A DNA stretch of 64,000 bases from positions 5,231,001 through 5,295,000 of the forward strand of contig NZ_CP066265.1 in the NCBI RefSeq assembly GCF_023278085.1, read 5' to 3'. The notes below the pieces were generated by a model, which was not told where the DNA came from, did no database searches, and saw nothing but the letters and a program-made list of their open reading frames with translations. The stretch comes from Pseudomonas syringae. Its GTDB lineage: Bacteria; Pseudomonadota; Gammaproteobacteria; Pseudomonadales; Pseudomonadaceae. Below, one piece after another: positions 18,601 to 26,754 of this stretch; position 1 is the first letter of the stretch, and each line of letters begins with the position of its first letter. Made by a program: the position numbers and the translations under genes.

Positions 18601-18658
18601 CAATCTCGCCTTCTATGTCAAATCCAGGAATCCGTATGTCCATGTGTATGTTCTTCAA
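15608..18658 (-). CDS. ppkA: T6SS serine/threonine kinase PpkA with von Willebrand A domain
   Basis: A 1016-residue receptor-like kinase. The kinase domain (about 13-275) has the glycine loop GEGAMATV, catalytic K42, H132-R-D134-V-K-P-A-N and D152-F-G. One transmembrane helix spans about 331-353. The periplasmic part holds an SH3-like region and a von Willebrand A domain (about 595-800) with a DTSVS metal-site motif. In P. aeruginosa PpkA phosphorylates Fha and so triggers T6SS assembly in response to the TagQRST signal. The start overlaps the pppA stop by four bases (ATGA). Confidence 0.93.
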   Translation of the reverse strand: MKNIHMDIRIPGFDIEGEIGEGAMATVYLATQRSLERKVALKVMAATLAADPSFCERFLREGRTLARLSHPHTVTIHDIGNVDDLYYMAMEFLPNGTLKERIASGLSAEQGLLYVRQIASALGYAHDQGLVHRDVKPANILFRADGNAVLSDFGIAKSLDDRTQFTQAGFAVGTPSYMSPEQARGQDIDGRADLYALGVVLYEILVGKLPYNGIDALSTALAHLTEPLPELPVHHGRYQDILTRLLAKNPAERFPDAKALLVALDKLGLDDTERTVFQPLLKPDAPRDELAGLTPVSIDIPGSPPPVTAPVSTPPPELTLSKTAPPEKRRVLPLALLAVAIAAVIGAGGYWFLRGDGRDADMRDTTAQSMPPATAPSAAAAQPAVQAQPSSASTDSDGGQRPLLMPGKKTLFQRVLSKPGARYASEPGAAGGQALPAFSVLYVYQRQTVNGSPWLRVGAASDGRSEGWLPAEQVSDWKQSLVLKFTERSGRAPVMFVRQPEQLEKLIADPAAAKKLLLDAQKHAEDNTQVLALEPTASAVPQEQFYLLPIFASQESFDENGQPVQLLNVASIDPGNLPQKTAGNDVRTAQSADAFRTAVVLVVDTSVSMQPYIDQVREVVHGLQEKIAQRGELDSVSFGLVGFRNNISKTPGLEYLTKTLVTLDQGRDPQRFMELAAQVKATSVSSHAFNEDSFAGVMQAVNDMDWSGYGGRLILLVSDAGSLRKSDPLSSTQMNEAEVRQAALGKQIKIFALHLRTDAGKKNHASAEQQYRTLTADANPQIGNLYIPVAGGDVRQFGARVDEIGSVFADLVHQVRSNPSQAVPVLTAAPSIAEKSAAVGYAMHMDFLGRKSASQAPQLVSAWTADRDVTNLKLPAFQVCVMLTKLQLNDLQQSLKLIVDAARKTQTSPKDFFQEIASASAYMSRDPSALRKGGNLTEGGILGEYLEGLPYRSKSLNMTQDLWLSLSVAEQEDFIDELDSKIRLYETFHNDLANWVRFGDAEPGDALYRVPLSTLP

Positions 18659-19383
18659 CCGGCTTTGACGACGATGGCAGTAATGTTGTCGGGTGCACCG
18701 CGTGTCAGCCCGAGATGCACCAGGCTGCGCACGATTTCGTACGGGTCCTTGTGACTCAGTACGTCACGAATCTCATGGTCTTCGGCGGTCTTGTTCAGGC
18801 CGTCGCTGCACAGCAGGTAGGTATCGCCGGGCAGAATCTGTAGCTGCGCCTGTGACAGTTCGAGCCGGTCCTGAACACCGATTGCCCGGGTGACGATGTT
18901 CGAACGTGGATGCACCCGCGCTTGCGCCTCGTTGAGCAGACCGCTGTCCATCAAGTCCTGCACATAGCTGTGGTCGCGTGAAATGCTCTGCAGCTCGCCA
19001 TTGCGCAGGCGATACAGGCGGCTGTCCCCGGCCCACAGGCAAACGCCCTGATTCTCCCGCACAGCCAACAGCACCACCGTGCTGCCCATCATGCTCACAT
19101 TGCGTTGATGGGTTTCCTTGCGCACCGCCGCGTTCACTTCATCCAGCCGTTCCCGCAAAAGCTCGGCACAGGCCTCCAGCGCGGAGGCAGAAGGCGAGTT
19201 GCGCAGGGTGTCGACGATCAGGCTGCTGACGTAGTCGCCCGCCGCGTGCCCGCCCATGCCATCTGCCACGACCCATAAGCCGTCGGCCGACATCTCCAGA
19301 AAGGCGTCTTCGTTGATCTGACGAACCATGCCGACATGGCTGTAGCTGGCCGACGTGTACGTCATGGTGGAGGTTGCGCTCAT
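18655..19383 (-). CDS. pppA: T6SS PP2C-type phosphatase PppA
   Basis: A 242-residue PP2C phosphatase with metal-binding motifs NEDAF (D26), D41-G-M-G-G-H46, DSRLYRLR, LCSDGLN and DNITAIVV. It removes the phosphate that PpkA adds to Fha, switching the T6SS apparatus off. The ATG follows the tagF TAG stop with no gap (TAGATG), so translation is probably coupled. Confidence 0.93.
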   Translation of the reverse strand: MSATSTMTYTSASYSHVGMVRQINEDAFLEMSADGLWVVADGMGGHAAGDYVSSLIVDTLRNSPSASALEACAELLRERLDEVNAAVRKETHQRNVSMMGSTVVLLAVRENQGVCLWAGDSRLYRLRNGELQSISRDHSYVQDLMDSGLLNEAQARVHPRSNIVTRAIGVQDRLELSQAQLQILPGDTYLLCSDGLNKTAEDHEIRDVLSHKDPYEIVRSLVHLGLTRGAPDNITAIVVKAG

Positions 19384-20037
19384 CTAGACCCCGGCCCCCT
19401 TGCCCAATAGAAAACTGCCGAAATCCGCCGCAGCCGGGAGCCCCTGACAGCGCAGCATGCCTGGCGTGATGCTGTCCGAGCCGTTGCCCCACCAGACGCT
19501 GGCCCCTTCGCAGGCACGCTCGACCAGTGCGACACTTCGCTCCTGAGGCGTGACAGCAGAAAAGCGTTGCAGCCCGGCGAAGGCATGCACGGGCTCGCTT
19601 TGCGCCAACACAGGCGCACCCAGCACCTGCAGCCCGGCTTCGAACGATTCGAACGTCGCCTGCGGCTCAAGCGTCGCCAGCAAGAGCTCTTCCGCCTGCT
19701 CGAACCAGTCATCCGCGCCACTGACCAAAGCCCCGGCCGCCTGCCCGGCGTCGATGGGCGCCGCGACCGTCATTGGAAAATAACGACCGACCCGATCAAT
19801 GCTCGGCATCAATACGCCCGTGACGGCTTGCGGCCCGCACACCCCGGAGGCCAGCAAGAACCGCCACAGCGGGCTGATCAGATAGGCATCCAGCCAGGCG
19901 CCGCCGAGCTGTTTCTGGCTAGCGAGCAAGCCCGCCGCCAGCCAGGCGTCCCATGGCTGAATGAAACTCTGCGGCAGGTCGCGGCTGACGAAGTCACCAC
20001 GGCTGGCCAGCTTTCCGTAGAAGCCCACCGTTGTCAT
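19384..20037 (-). CDS. tagF: T6SS-associated protein TagF
   Basis: A 217-residue TagF-family protein (DUF2094), recognised by its N-terminus (VGFYGKLASRGDFVSRDLP, WDAWLAAGL, SPLWRFLL, GPQAVTGVLMPSIDRVGRYFP). TagF is a post-translational repressor of T6SS, acting with Fha. Its order between tssM and pppA matches P. aeruginosa H1. It overlaps the tssM stop by four bases. Confidence 0.88.
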   Translation of the reverse strand: MTTVGFYGKLASRGDFVSRDLPQSFIQPWDAWLAAGLLASQKQLGGAWLDAYLISPLWRFLLASGVCGPQAVTGVLMPSIDRVGRYFPMTVAAPIDAGQAAGALVSGADDWFEQAEELLLATLEPQATFESFEAGLQVLGAPVLAQSEPVHAFAGLQRFSAVTPQERSVALVERACEGASVWWGNGSDSITPGMLRCQGLPAAADFGSFLLGKGAGV

Positions 20038-23000
20038 AACCGCTCCGGCAGACTGAAGCCGCTCAGTACACGACTTTTGAACGGGTTGAATGCGCTGTTG
20101 GCGCGCAGTTCGTAAGAGATGCTCACGCCGTCAACGCGCAGTCGCAGGTTGAAGCGATCTGGCGCATTGCCAGCCGTCAGGTCTGACTGTTCCAGCAGGC
20201 GAAACCAGGCCCAAGGCCCGTCAAGCGTTACACCTGAACGACCACTGGCAGACGGGGGTGAGATCGACAGCCGCACAACGCCAATGCTGCCCGGGTTGGG
20301 CCATTGCATGGCAACCGGGCGGCTCGGGCCGTGGTCGTAGCTGATCTGCTGACCATCCAGATCCAGCAGAAACTGGGTAATGGAGGTGTCCATGGCGATC
20401 GGTTTCAGCTCGAAACGTACTGTCGGTTGCGTGCCTCCGGAGCGGAAGAAGGCATCGCGAATCGCACTCGCACGCTGGAATGTCTGCAGCACGCCCGCAT
20501 TGATCCCAAGCTTTTGCGCGGCGCCCGGCTGCCAGCGCCAGGTGCTTGCAGAGGTGTCGACGTAAGGTTGCAGGTACTTGCGGAAGTAGCTGTCCATCAC
20601 GCCACCGACACCGAAGAACTGACCGAAGTCGTCCAGCGTTGCGTCACGCGCGCTGCCGGGGGACATCGGATAGCGGCCACTGAGGGACTGGCGATAGACG
20701 TTCACCACCTCGCTGACCCAGGCGGCATTGAGCTGATTGCGCACACCGCCCATCATCGTATTGGTCGTGGAGCTGACGACTGATTTGACCAGCCCCTGCA
20801 CCAGAGGTGGCTGGCGCTCTGCGGTCAGGCTGACCCGCGCCGCGGCGGCCGTGGCCTGGTTTTTGGCTTCACCCAGCAACGCATCGCCACTGGCGCCGAC
20901 CATTGCGCTGACCTGCACATAGAGCGCGTTCATGTCGGACAGCAACGCATCGATTGCTGCAGGCTCGCCTTCGCCTTTACTGACCAGGCTCTTGAGATCG
21001 GCAAAGTGGGCGCTCACCGGATCTTCCACTGCGACCGGCGCACTGCTGGCGGCAGCCTGTTGCTGGCCTAACAAGGAGCCCAGGCGCTGCTTGAGCTGGT
21101 CGACATTGCCGTCGACCTTCTTGCCTTGTGCCGCCAGCAGTTTTTCTTCTTCTTGCAGGTCGGTTTCTCTGGCCACTGCCGAGAGCAGCTTTTTCAACGG
21201 CGAAGCCGGCCCCGAGATCACCCGCAGCACATCGGCTGCCTGCGCCACGCTGGTGATCGGCACAAAGTCGATGTCCGCCAGCAACGCATCCCACTGACGC
21301 ATGTAATCCTGGAAGTACAGGCGACGCACTTCGGCAGCCAGGCTGGCAACGTCCAGTTGTTCGGCCTGATCACGGCCCAGTACCCACTGCTCTTCAGCCA
21401 GCGTTGACGCCTGGTTGAGGCTGCTGAGCAGGAAACCTTCGCGATAGCCCCTGGCGGTGAACAGGCCACTGAGCGGTTCAGTCAAGGGTTTGCCACTCTT
21501 GCGACTGAACACCAGCGCAGCATCACGACCACCGGCTTCGCTCAAGCGAAAATCCGGCACGCCGTCAGGCAGTTTCTGCCGTTTGACCCGGTCATACACG
21601 CGCTGCGCTACCGGTAGCTGCTGCAATTGGCGACGCAGATCATCGATCAGACGCTGGTCCAGGCGGGCTTTGGGCGGATGTCGCTCAAACAGCGCCTGCA
21701 AATGCTCACCCAAGGCCAGCCGCTGCTCCGGCGGCAGATCGCGAGGCAGGCTGCTGTCCCAATCCAGTGCAATCCAGGCTTTGATGAAGTCCGGGTCGTA
21801 ATGCTCAGTGTCGGCGAGCATTAGATAAGCCTTCAGGCCTTCGTACAAAAAGTCCGAAGAGCCTCCGCTGTGCAATTGCTCTTCCAGCCTTGTCACCAGG
21901 CGCGGCGCGAATACCGCGATCAGCAGCTTGCGGTAGACGCTGGAAGATTCGGCTTCGAGCATGTCGCCCTGATACAGGCCCAGCCCTTGCGCCCAGTCCG
22001 GTGGTTCACTTGCCAGATGCCGGACCGCGTTGAGCAGCGGCAGCACCGCCAATACATCACGCTGAGCGGGGCTCAGGTTCTGGACGGTCTGTCCGAGAGG
22101 TGCGACTTTCTGATCAACCTGCTCGATATAGTGCTGATTGGCGTTGTAGCTGATCAGCCACAGTGTCCCGACCAGCAACATCAGCGCGACCGTAGCGGCC
22201 AGCACAGCGCGGGCAATCCACTTGCGGCGGCGCTCCACTTTGGGGTCGACCCCCATCAGTCCCTGTTCGGCAAACGCCACGGCCGTGAACAACCGCTCGA
22301 TGAAATAACTGCGCCCGGTTCCGGTTTGTCGCGCCAACTGCTGGCGGTCCAGATTCATGCTCTGGGCCATGCTGCCGATCAGGCGATCGATCGGGCTGCC
22401 TTCCTGCGTGCCACTGGTGAAATACACCCCGCGCAATAGAGCGCGCTCCTCGAAAGCGTTGGGCTTGAAGACGCCGTCTAGAAAGCTTTGCAGCGTTTGT
22501 CGCAATGCAGCGAACTGCTGTGGAAAGCCATAGATCAGGTCGCGCCGCGCCGGGTCGCGCTCCTGCTGCAAGCGCTCCACCAACCGTTCATTGAGACGCT
22601 GTTCCAGCGCCGAGAACTCTTTCTGAAAGTCCTGCAGCGGCCCCTCGGCACTCTTGCCATCGTCCAGCGCAAACGTCATGCCCCAGACCTGAGCGCGTTC
22701 TTCCTTGCTCAGCGCATCGAAGAACTCCATGAAGCCCGGCACCAGATCAAGCTTGGTCAGCATCAGGTAGATCGGAAAACGCACACCCAGCCGAGTGTGC
22801 AGTTCCTGAATCCGCAGGCGAATCGCTGCAGCATGATCAGCGCGTTCGGCATCGCTGCCCAGCAGCAGATCGGAAAGGCTGATGGCAATGAACGCGCCGT
22901 CTATGGGCCGACGCGCACGCTGGGTCTTGAGCAAGTCGAGAAAGCCCAGCCAGGCTGCCTTGTCGACTTGCGCGTGGCTGTCCTGAGTGGTGTAGCGACC

Positions 23001-23537
23001 TGCGGTGTCGAGTAGAACCGCCTGATCGGTGAACCACCAGTCGCAATTGCGGGTACCGCCCACACCACGGACGGCGCCAGCGCCCAGTTGTGCGGCGAGC
23101 GGAAAGTGCAGCCCCGAGTTGACCAGCGCAGTGGTCTTGCCCGAACCGGGCGGGCCGATGATCACGTACCACGGCAGCTCATACAGGTTGCGTCGCTGAT
23201 CACCGCCCAGGCGGGCCTTTTTCAGCAGGGTGAGCGCTTCGTCCATGCGCTGACGCAAGGTCGCCAGTTCCTCGGCGGTGGCGACGCTGGCCGGGTCTGG
23301 CGCGGTCTCGGCGGCCAGGCTCTGCATGACCGCCGCGGCCTGGCGGCGGGCCTGAACGATACGAAACACCCGGTAACCGATCCAGATCGCGAACAACAGG
23401 ATGATTAACGCCCAGCGACGGCCTTCCGGGATCAGTATTTCCAGCAGCGGGCCGACGAACCAGATGATCAGGCCGAGAGCGATCAGGCCCAGCAACGGGA
23501 CGAGCCAGCGAATGACAAAACCGAAAAAAACCTTCAC
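20034..23537 (-). CDS. tssM: T6SS membrane complex protein TssM (IcmF)
   Basis: A 1167-residue inner-membrane protein. Two N-terminal helices (about 9-29 and 42-58) flank a short loop. A cytoplasmic NTPase-like domain follows with Walker A GPPGSGKT (128-135), then a third helix near 437-460, and a large periplasmic region ending in the TssJ-binding C-terminal domain. TssM bridges the TssL/TssK base to the TssJ lipoprotein. It overlaps tssL upstream and tagF downstream by four bases each, in a tightly packed operon. Confidence 0.95.
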   Translation of the reverse strand: MKVFFGFVIRWLVPLLGLIALGLIIWFVGPLLEILIPEGRRWALIILLFAIWIGYRVFRIVQARRQAAAVMQSLAAETAPDPASVATAEELATLRQRMDEALTLLKKARLGGDQRRNLYELPWYVIIGPPGSGKTTALVNSGLHFPLAAQLGAGAVRGVGGTRNCDWWFTDQAVLLDTAGRYTTQDSHAQVDKAAWLGFLDLLKTQRARRPIDGAFIAISLSDLLLGSDAERADHAAAIRLRIQELHTRLGVRFPIYLMLTKLDLVPGFMEFFDALSKEERAQVWGMTFALDDGKSAEGPLQDFQKEFSALEQRLNERLVERLQQERDPARRDLIYGFPQQFAALRQTLQSFLDGVFKPNAFEERALLRGVYFTSGTQEGSPIDRLIGSMAQSMNLDRQQLARQTGTGRSYFIERLFTAVAFAEQGLMGVDPKVERRRKWIARAVLAATVALMLLVGTLWLISYNANQHYIEQVDQKVAPLGQTVQNLSPAQRDVLAVLPLLNAVRHLASEPPDWAQGLGLYQGDMLEAESSSVYRKLLIAVFAPRLVTRLEEQLHSGGSSDFLYEGLKAYLMLADTEHYDPDFIKAWIALDWDSSLPRDLPPEQRLALGEHLQALFERHPPKARLDQRLIDDLRRQLQQLPVAQRVYDRVKRQKLPDGVPDFRLSEAGGRDAALVFSRKSGKPLTEPLSGLFTARGYREGFLLSSLNQASTLAEEQWVLGRDQAEQLDVASLAAEVRRLYFQDYMRQWDALLADIDFVPITSVAQAADVLRVISGPASPLKKLLSAVARETDLQEEEKLLAAQGKKVDGNVDQLKQRLGSLLGQQQAAASSAPVAVEDPVSAHFADLKSLVSKGEGEPAAIDALLSDMNALYVQVSAMVGASGDALLGEAKNQATAAAARVSLTAERQPPLVQGLVKSVVSSTTNTMMGGVRNQLNAAWVSEVVNVYRQSLSGRYPMSPGSARDATLDDFGQFFGVGGVMDSYFRKYLQPYVDTSASTWRWQPGAAQKLGINAGVLQTFQRASAIRDAFFRSGGTQPTVRFELKPIAMDTSITQFLLDLDGQQISYDHGPSRPVAMQWPNPGSIGVVRLSISPPSASGRSGVTLDGPWAWFRLLEQSDLTAGNAPDRFNLRLRVDGVSISYELRANSAFNPFKSRVLSGFSLPERL

Positions 23538-24847
23538 TCGACCCCCTCCGCCAATACAGTGATTTCAACCCGGCGATTCTTCGCCCGGCCTTCAGCGCTC
23601 GCGTTGGAGCCCAGTGGCTCGGTATCGCTGCGCCCTTCAGCGGTGAAACGCTGCGGCTGGCCCGTTTTTGCGGCGAGGATGTGCAGTACCTGCTCGGCAC
23701 GCGCCTGCGACAGCGCCCAGTTGGACGGGAAGCGCAGGGTCGCGATGGGACGGTTATCGCTGTGGCCAGTAATGCGCACGTCACCCTTGACCTTGCGGAT
23801 GGCATCGGCGATGCGCAGCATCAGTGGCTGGAAGTCGTCAACGATGGTGGCGCTGCCCGATGCAAACAGCTCGTCGCCGCGAATCGTCACCACCGAGCGG
23901 TCCACAGCGTCTTCAACCGCCACCTTGCCCGCCTTGATGTCATCGGCCAGAAAGCCAGCAAGACGCGGGCGCTCGATCAGTTTCGGCTGCACGACAGGAC
24001 GGTCGATGGACTGCACCGGAATCTCGCCCAGCGCATGAATATTCTTGAACACCGGTTCGGCGTCAGACGCCAGTTTCAGCCTCAGCACGAACAGCAACAG
24101 CAGCAACAGCGCCAGCCCGATGGCGACACCGACCCACGGCGGCATGAACTGGGTCAGGCGATCACGGGCCAGGGTCAGGCCCCGCCAGTGCGGCGACAGC
24201 TCACGTTCGTGCTCGCCGCGTGCGCTGCGAATGGCGGCGCTGGTGCGCTCGCGAAGGGCTTCAAGCTCGCTGCGACCGTTGTTCATCACCCGGTAGCGGC
24301 CCTCGAAACCCAGGCACATGCACAGGTACAAAAGCTCCAGCAGGTACAAGCGCTCGCGCGGGCTCTGCAAGCAGTGTTCGAGCAGCTGGAAAACCTTTTC
24401 GCCGCCCCAGGCTTCGTTATGCACCGTGATCAGCAGGCTTTGTTTGCCCCATTCGCTGGTGCTGCCCCAAGGGGTGCTCATGACCGCTTCATCGAGCGCG
24501 GTGCACAGCACGTAACGCCCCAGCAACACATCATTGCGGGCTACCCCGGCCGCTTCGGCGCGCTCCTCGAACTGGCGTAGCCAGGCAAGTAATTGCGCAC
24601 GCAGGCTGGCCGGTGCCGGGTGGGCAATGGTGCTGCGCAGCCGGGCAAGCAACGCCAGCAACGGACCTGCGGCACTTTCCAGCGGATTGAGCCCTTGCGC
24701 CTGACCGGTCGCCAGTGGCGCCGACGGCACACTCAGCGGCGGTGTTGGCTCCGGGGCGCCACCGGCCCCGCTGCGACCGCCCGGGCGCGGCATGAACTGG
24801 GTGCGGTCACTGGCGGGCGGGGATGAACCGTCGTCGTTGGAATGCAT
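23534..24847 (-). CDS. tssL: T6SS membrane protein TssL with OmpA-like peptidoglycan domain
   Basis: A 437-residue protein: a Pro-rich N-terminal tail, a cytoplasmic DotU/IcmH domain (about 50-200, VLCTALDEAVMSTPWG), one transmembrane helix (about 220-240), and a C-terminal OmpA-like domain (about 310-430) with the ITGHSDNRPI motif for peptidoglycan binding. This is the extended TssL form that anchors the membrane complex to the cell wall directly. Confidence 0.94.
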   Translation of the reverse strand: MHSNDDGSSPPASDRTQFMPRPGGRSGAGGAPEPTPPLSVPSAPLATGQAQGLNPLESAAGPLLALLARLRSTIAHPAPASLRAQLLAWLRQFEERAEAAGVARNDVLLGRYVLCTALDEAVMSTPWGSTSEWGKQSLLITVHNEAWGGEKVFQLLEHCLQSPRERLYLLELLYLCMCLGFEGRYRVMNNGRSELEALRERTSAAIRSARGEHERELSPHWRGLTLARDRLTQFMPPWVGVAIGLALLLLLLFVLRLKLASDAEPVFKNIHALGEIPVQSIDRPVVQPKLIERPRLAGFLADDIKAGKVAVEDAVDRSVVTIRGDELFASGSATIVDDFQPLMLRIADAIRKVKGDVRITGHSDNRPIATLRFPSNWALSQARAEQVLHILAAKTGQPQRFTAEGRSDTEPLGSNASAEGRAKNRRVEITVLAEGVE

Positions 24848-24853
24848 CGCGGT

Positions 24854-26188
24854 TTATCCTCGAATGGCCCAGAAAGCCAGGTTCAGCCCCGGGAACTCAC
24901 CCGCGACATGAAATGCAAAACCCCCGGAGTGCATCAGTTGTTTCCAGTGCTCGCTACCGCGGTCCAGTTCGTAGTACGTCGAACCGGCATGGTAAGGAAT
25001 CTGCCGCGGCGCCACGGGGAGTGGCAACAGACCGATGCCTGGCAGTTGCAGGTTGACCAGATCACGGATGTGCTCCACCGAGCCGATTTTGCTCTGCTGG
25101 CTGAAACGCCCGCGCAGGGTTTCGCTCGGGATATCAGCACGCACCACAAGGATGAAGCTTGCGGTGTCGATCAGGGTTTTGTCTGCCAGCATGGCGACAT
25201 GCACGCCGTAGGCTTTTTCGACAATTGGAATAGGCGTGGCCTTGCTGTCGATCAGCATCGACAGCGCCTCGCGCAATGCATGCATGACCGGCGTGAAACT
25301 CAATGTCAGGTCGTCATGCTGGTAGCGCGGGAAATCTTCAGGGCGACGGCTGCTGGACGAAAAGGTCGCAAACTCCCCGGCCAGACTGACCAGCTCGCTG
25401 TAGAAGCGCTCGGGGTGCACAGGGCTCAACTGGCTCAGATGGTTGATCAGCGGCTCGGCGCGATTGACCAGTTGCAGCAGCATGAAGTCAGCGATTTCCG
25501 AAGCGCCACCCGCACCGGACGCCACAACCCGCCCGGCCAGCGCTTCGCCACGCTGGCGCAGCAGGCCCTGCAGTTCGCTGCGAAACGCCGAAAGCGGTCT
25601 GCTTGCGGTGACGTCGAGGACGGGCGGGATGTAGCTGTCATCCAGTACCAGCGCGCGGTCGGCGCGTTTTTCCTTGATTCGGACCACGCCGATGGCGGCG
25701 TAATCGCTCAAGCCATCCGCGGCGGTCAGCAGGCGCAAAGCTCTGGAGCCGACGGCGACTGGCGCCCGGTTTTCGAACGGCGCGTTATCGTCGCGCACCT
25801 CGCGCACCTGGCTGAGGTAACGCGCGCCACCCAGCTCTTCGCCTTCATCCACTGTGTCCCGCGCACCGGCGCGCCTGAGCGGCAAGGCCAGATACACCAC
25901 GCCATCGCGCAGGTTGTCATCGATGCTCAGCGGGCTGGGTGCAAGATCATCCTGCGGAATGCTGAAAGGCGTCCCGTCGGGTAGCAGGCCTCTGGCCGAA
26001 ACGATTGCCAGTTTGCCCTGAGCCAGCAGGCCCTGATCGATCAACAGCTCGGAGAACCCCCACGCGCCTGCCGACAGCGGCCGATTACGGGCGTCGATCA
26101 GGTTTTCCAGGTAGCGGTCATGCTGCTGAAAGTGCTGGGTTCCGATAAACATGCCTTCCGACCAGACCACTCGATTGTTCCAGGACAT
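24854..26188 (-). CDS. tssK: T6SS baseplate protein TssK
   Basis: A 444-residue TssK (VasE/ImpJ) protein, beginning SWNNRVVWSEGMFIGTQHF with the typical GMF-x-x-TQHFQQHDRY pattern. TssK links the baseplate to the TssL/TssM membrane complex. It lies 14 bp after tssJ and 6 bp before tssL in the envelope operon. Confidence 0.94.
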   Translation of the reverse strand: MSWNNRVVWSEGMFIGTQHFQQHDRYLENLIDARNRPLSAGAWGFSELLIDQGLLAQGKLAIVSARGLLPDGTPFSIPQDDLAPSPLSIDDNLRDGVVYLALPLRRAGARDTVDEGEELGGARYLSQVREVRDDNAPFENRAPVAVGSRALRLLTAADGLSDYAAIGVVRIKEKRADRALVLDDSYIPPVLDVTASRPLSAFRSELQGLLRQRGEALAGRVVASGAGGASEIADFMLLQLVNRAEPLINHLSQLSPVHPERFYSELVSLAGEFATFSSSSRRPEDFPRYQHDDLTLSFTPVMHALREALSMLIDSKATPIPIVEKAYGVHVAMLADKTLIDTASFILVVRADIPSETLRGRFSQQSKIGSVEHIRDLVNLQLPGIGLLPLPVAPRQIPYHAGSTYYELDRGSEHWKQLMHSGGFAFHVAGEFPGLNLAFWAIRG

Positions 26189-26202
26189 GGGTACTCCGTT
26201 TG

Positions 26203-26709
26203 CTATTGAGCCGGGCGGGTTGGGTGGGCGACGACGTCAGTGCGCACGGCATGCACATCGAGGCTGATCTGGTGTTCGCTGGACTGTCGAGGTGCGACAT
26301 TGATGACGGCACGCCACTGCGCGCGATCGATTGCGCGATAGCCGACCACCAGACCCACGTGACGGGTCGCCGGATCAAGCTGGCGAACCACACGTTGCAG
26401 CTCACCTGGCTGTACCAGCACTTCATCCTGATCGATCAAATCAGGCCCCAGTGTGGCGGGCGCACGCTCGGCCAGTGCGAAATAGTCCGCACGCAGAAAA
26501 GACGCGGTGTTTTTCAGTTCATAGAGGCGCACCCGAACAGGCGCAGCCTGACCGGTCGCACCAGGATTGAGCTCTGCGACTGCCTGAAAATCGAACGTGA
26601 CGGCGGCGTCCGAAGAGGATGCAGACGCATCCTTCGGGGTTTGCACATCCTTGGCACAGGCACCCAGCAGCAATACAGTGAGAGCGGCCGATACAACGCT
26701 GCGAAACAT
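26203..26709 (-). CDS. tssJ: T6SS outer-membrane lipoprotein TssJ
   Basis: A 168-residue lipoprotein with signal peptide and lipobox LLLGAC (lipidated C18), then a short beta-sandwich domain with FLRADYFAL and the GYRAID region. TssJ anchors the membrane complex in the outer membrane by binding the TssM C-terminus. It is 45 bp downstream of fha. Confidence 0.92.
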   Translation of the reverse strand: MFRSVVSAALTVLLLGACAKDVQTPKDASASSSDAAVTFDFQAVAELNPGATGQAAPVRVRLYELKNTASFLRADYFALAERAPATLGPDLIDQDEVLVQPGELQRVVRQLDPATRHVGLVVGYRAIDRAQWRAVINVAPRQSSEHQISLDVHAVRTDVVAHPTRPAQ

Positions 26710-26754
26710 CCTTGATCCTTTATGTTCTGGCTATCTGGTGGTTGATCCTGCAAC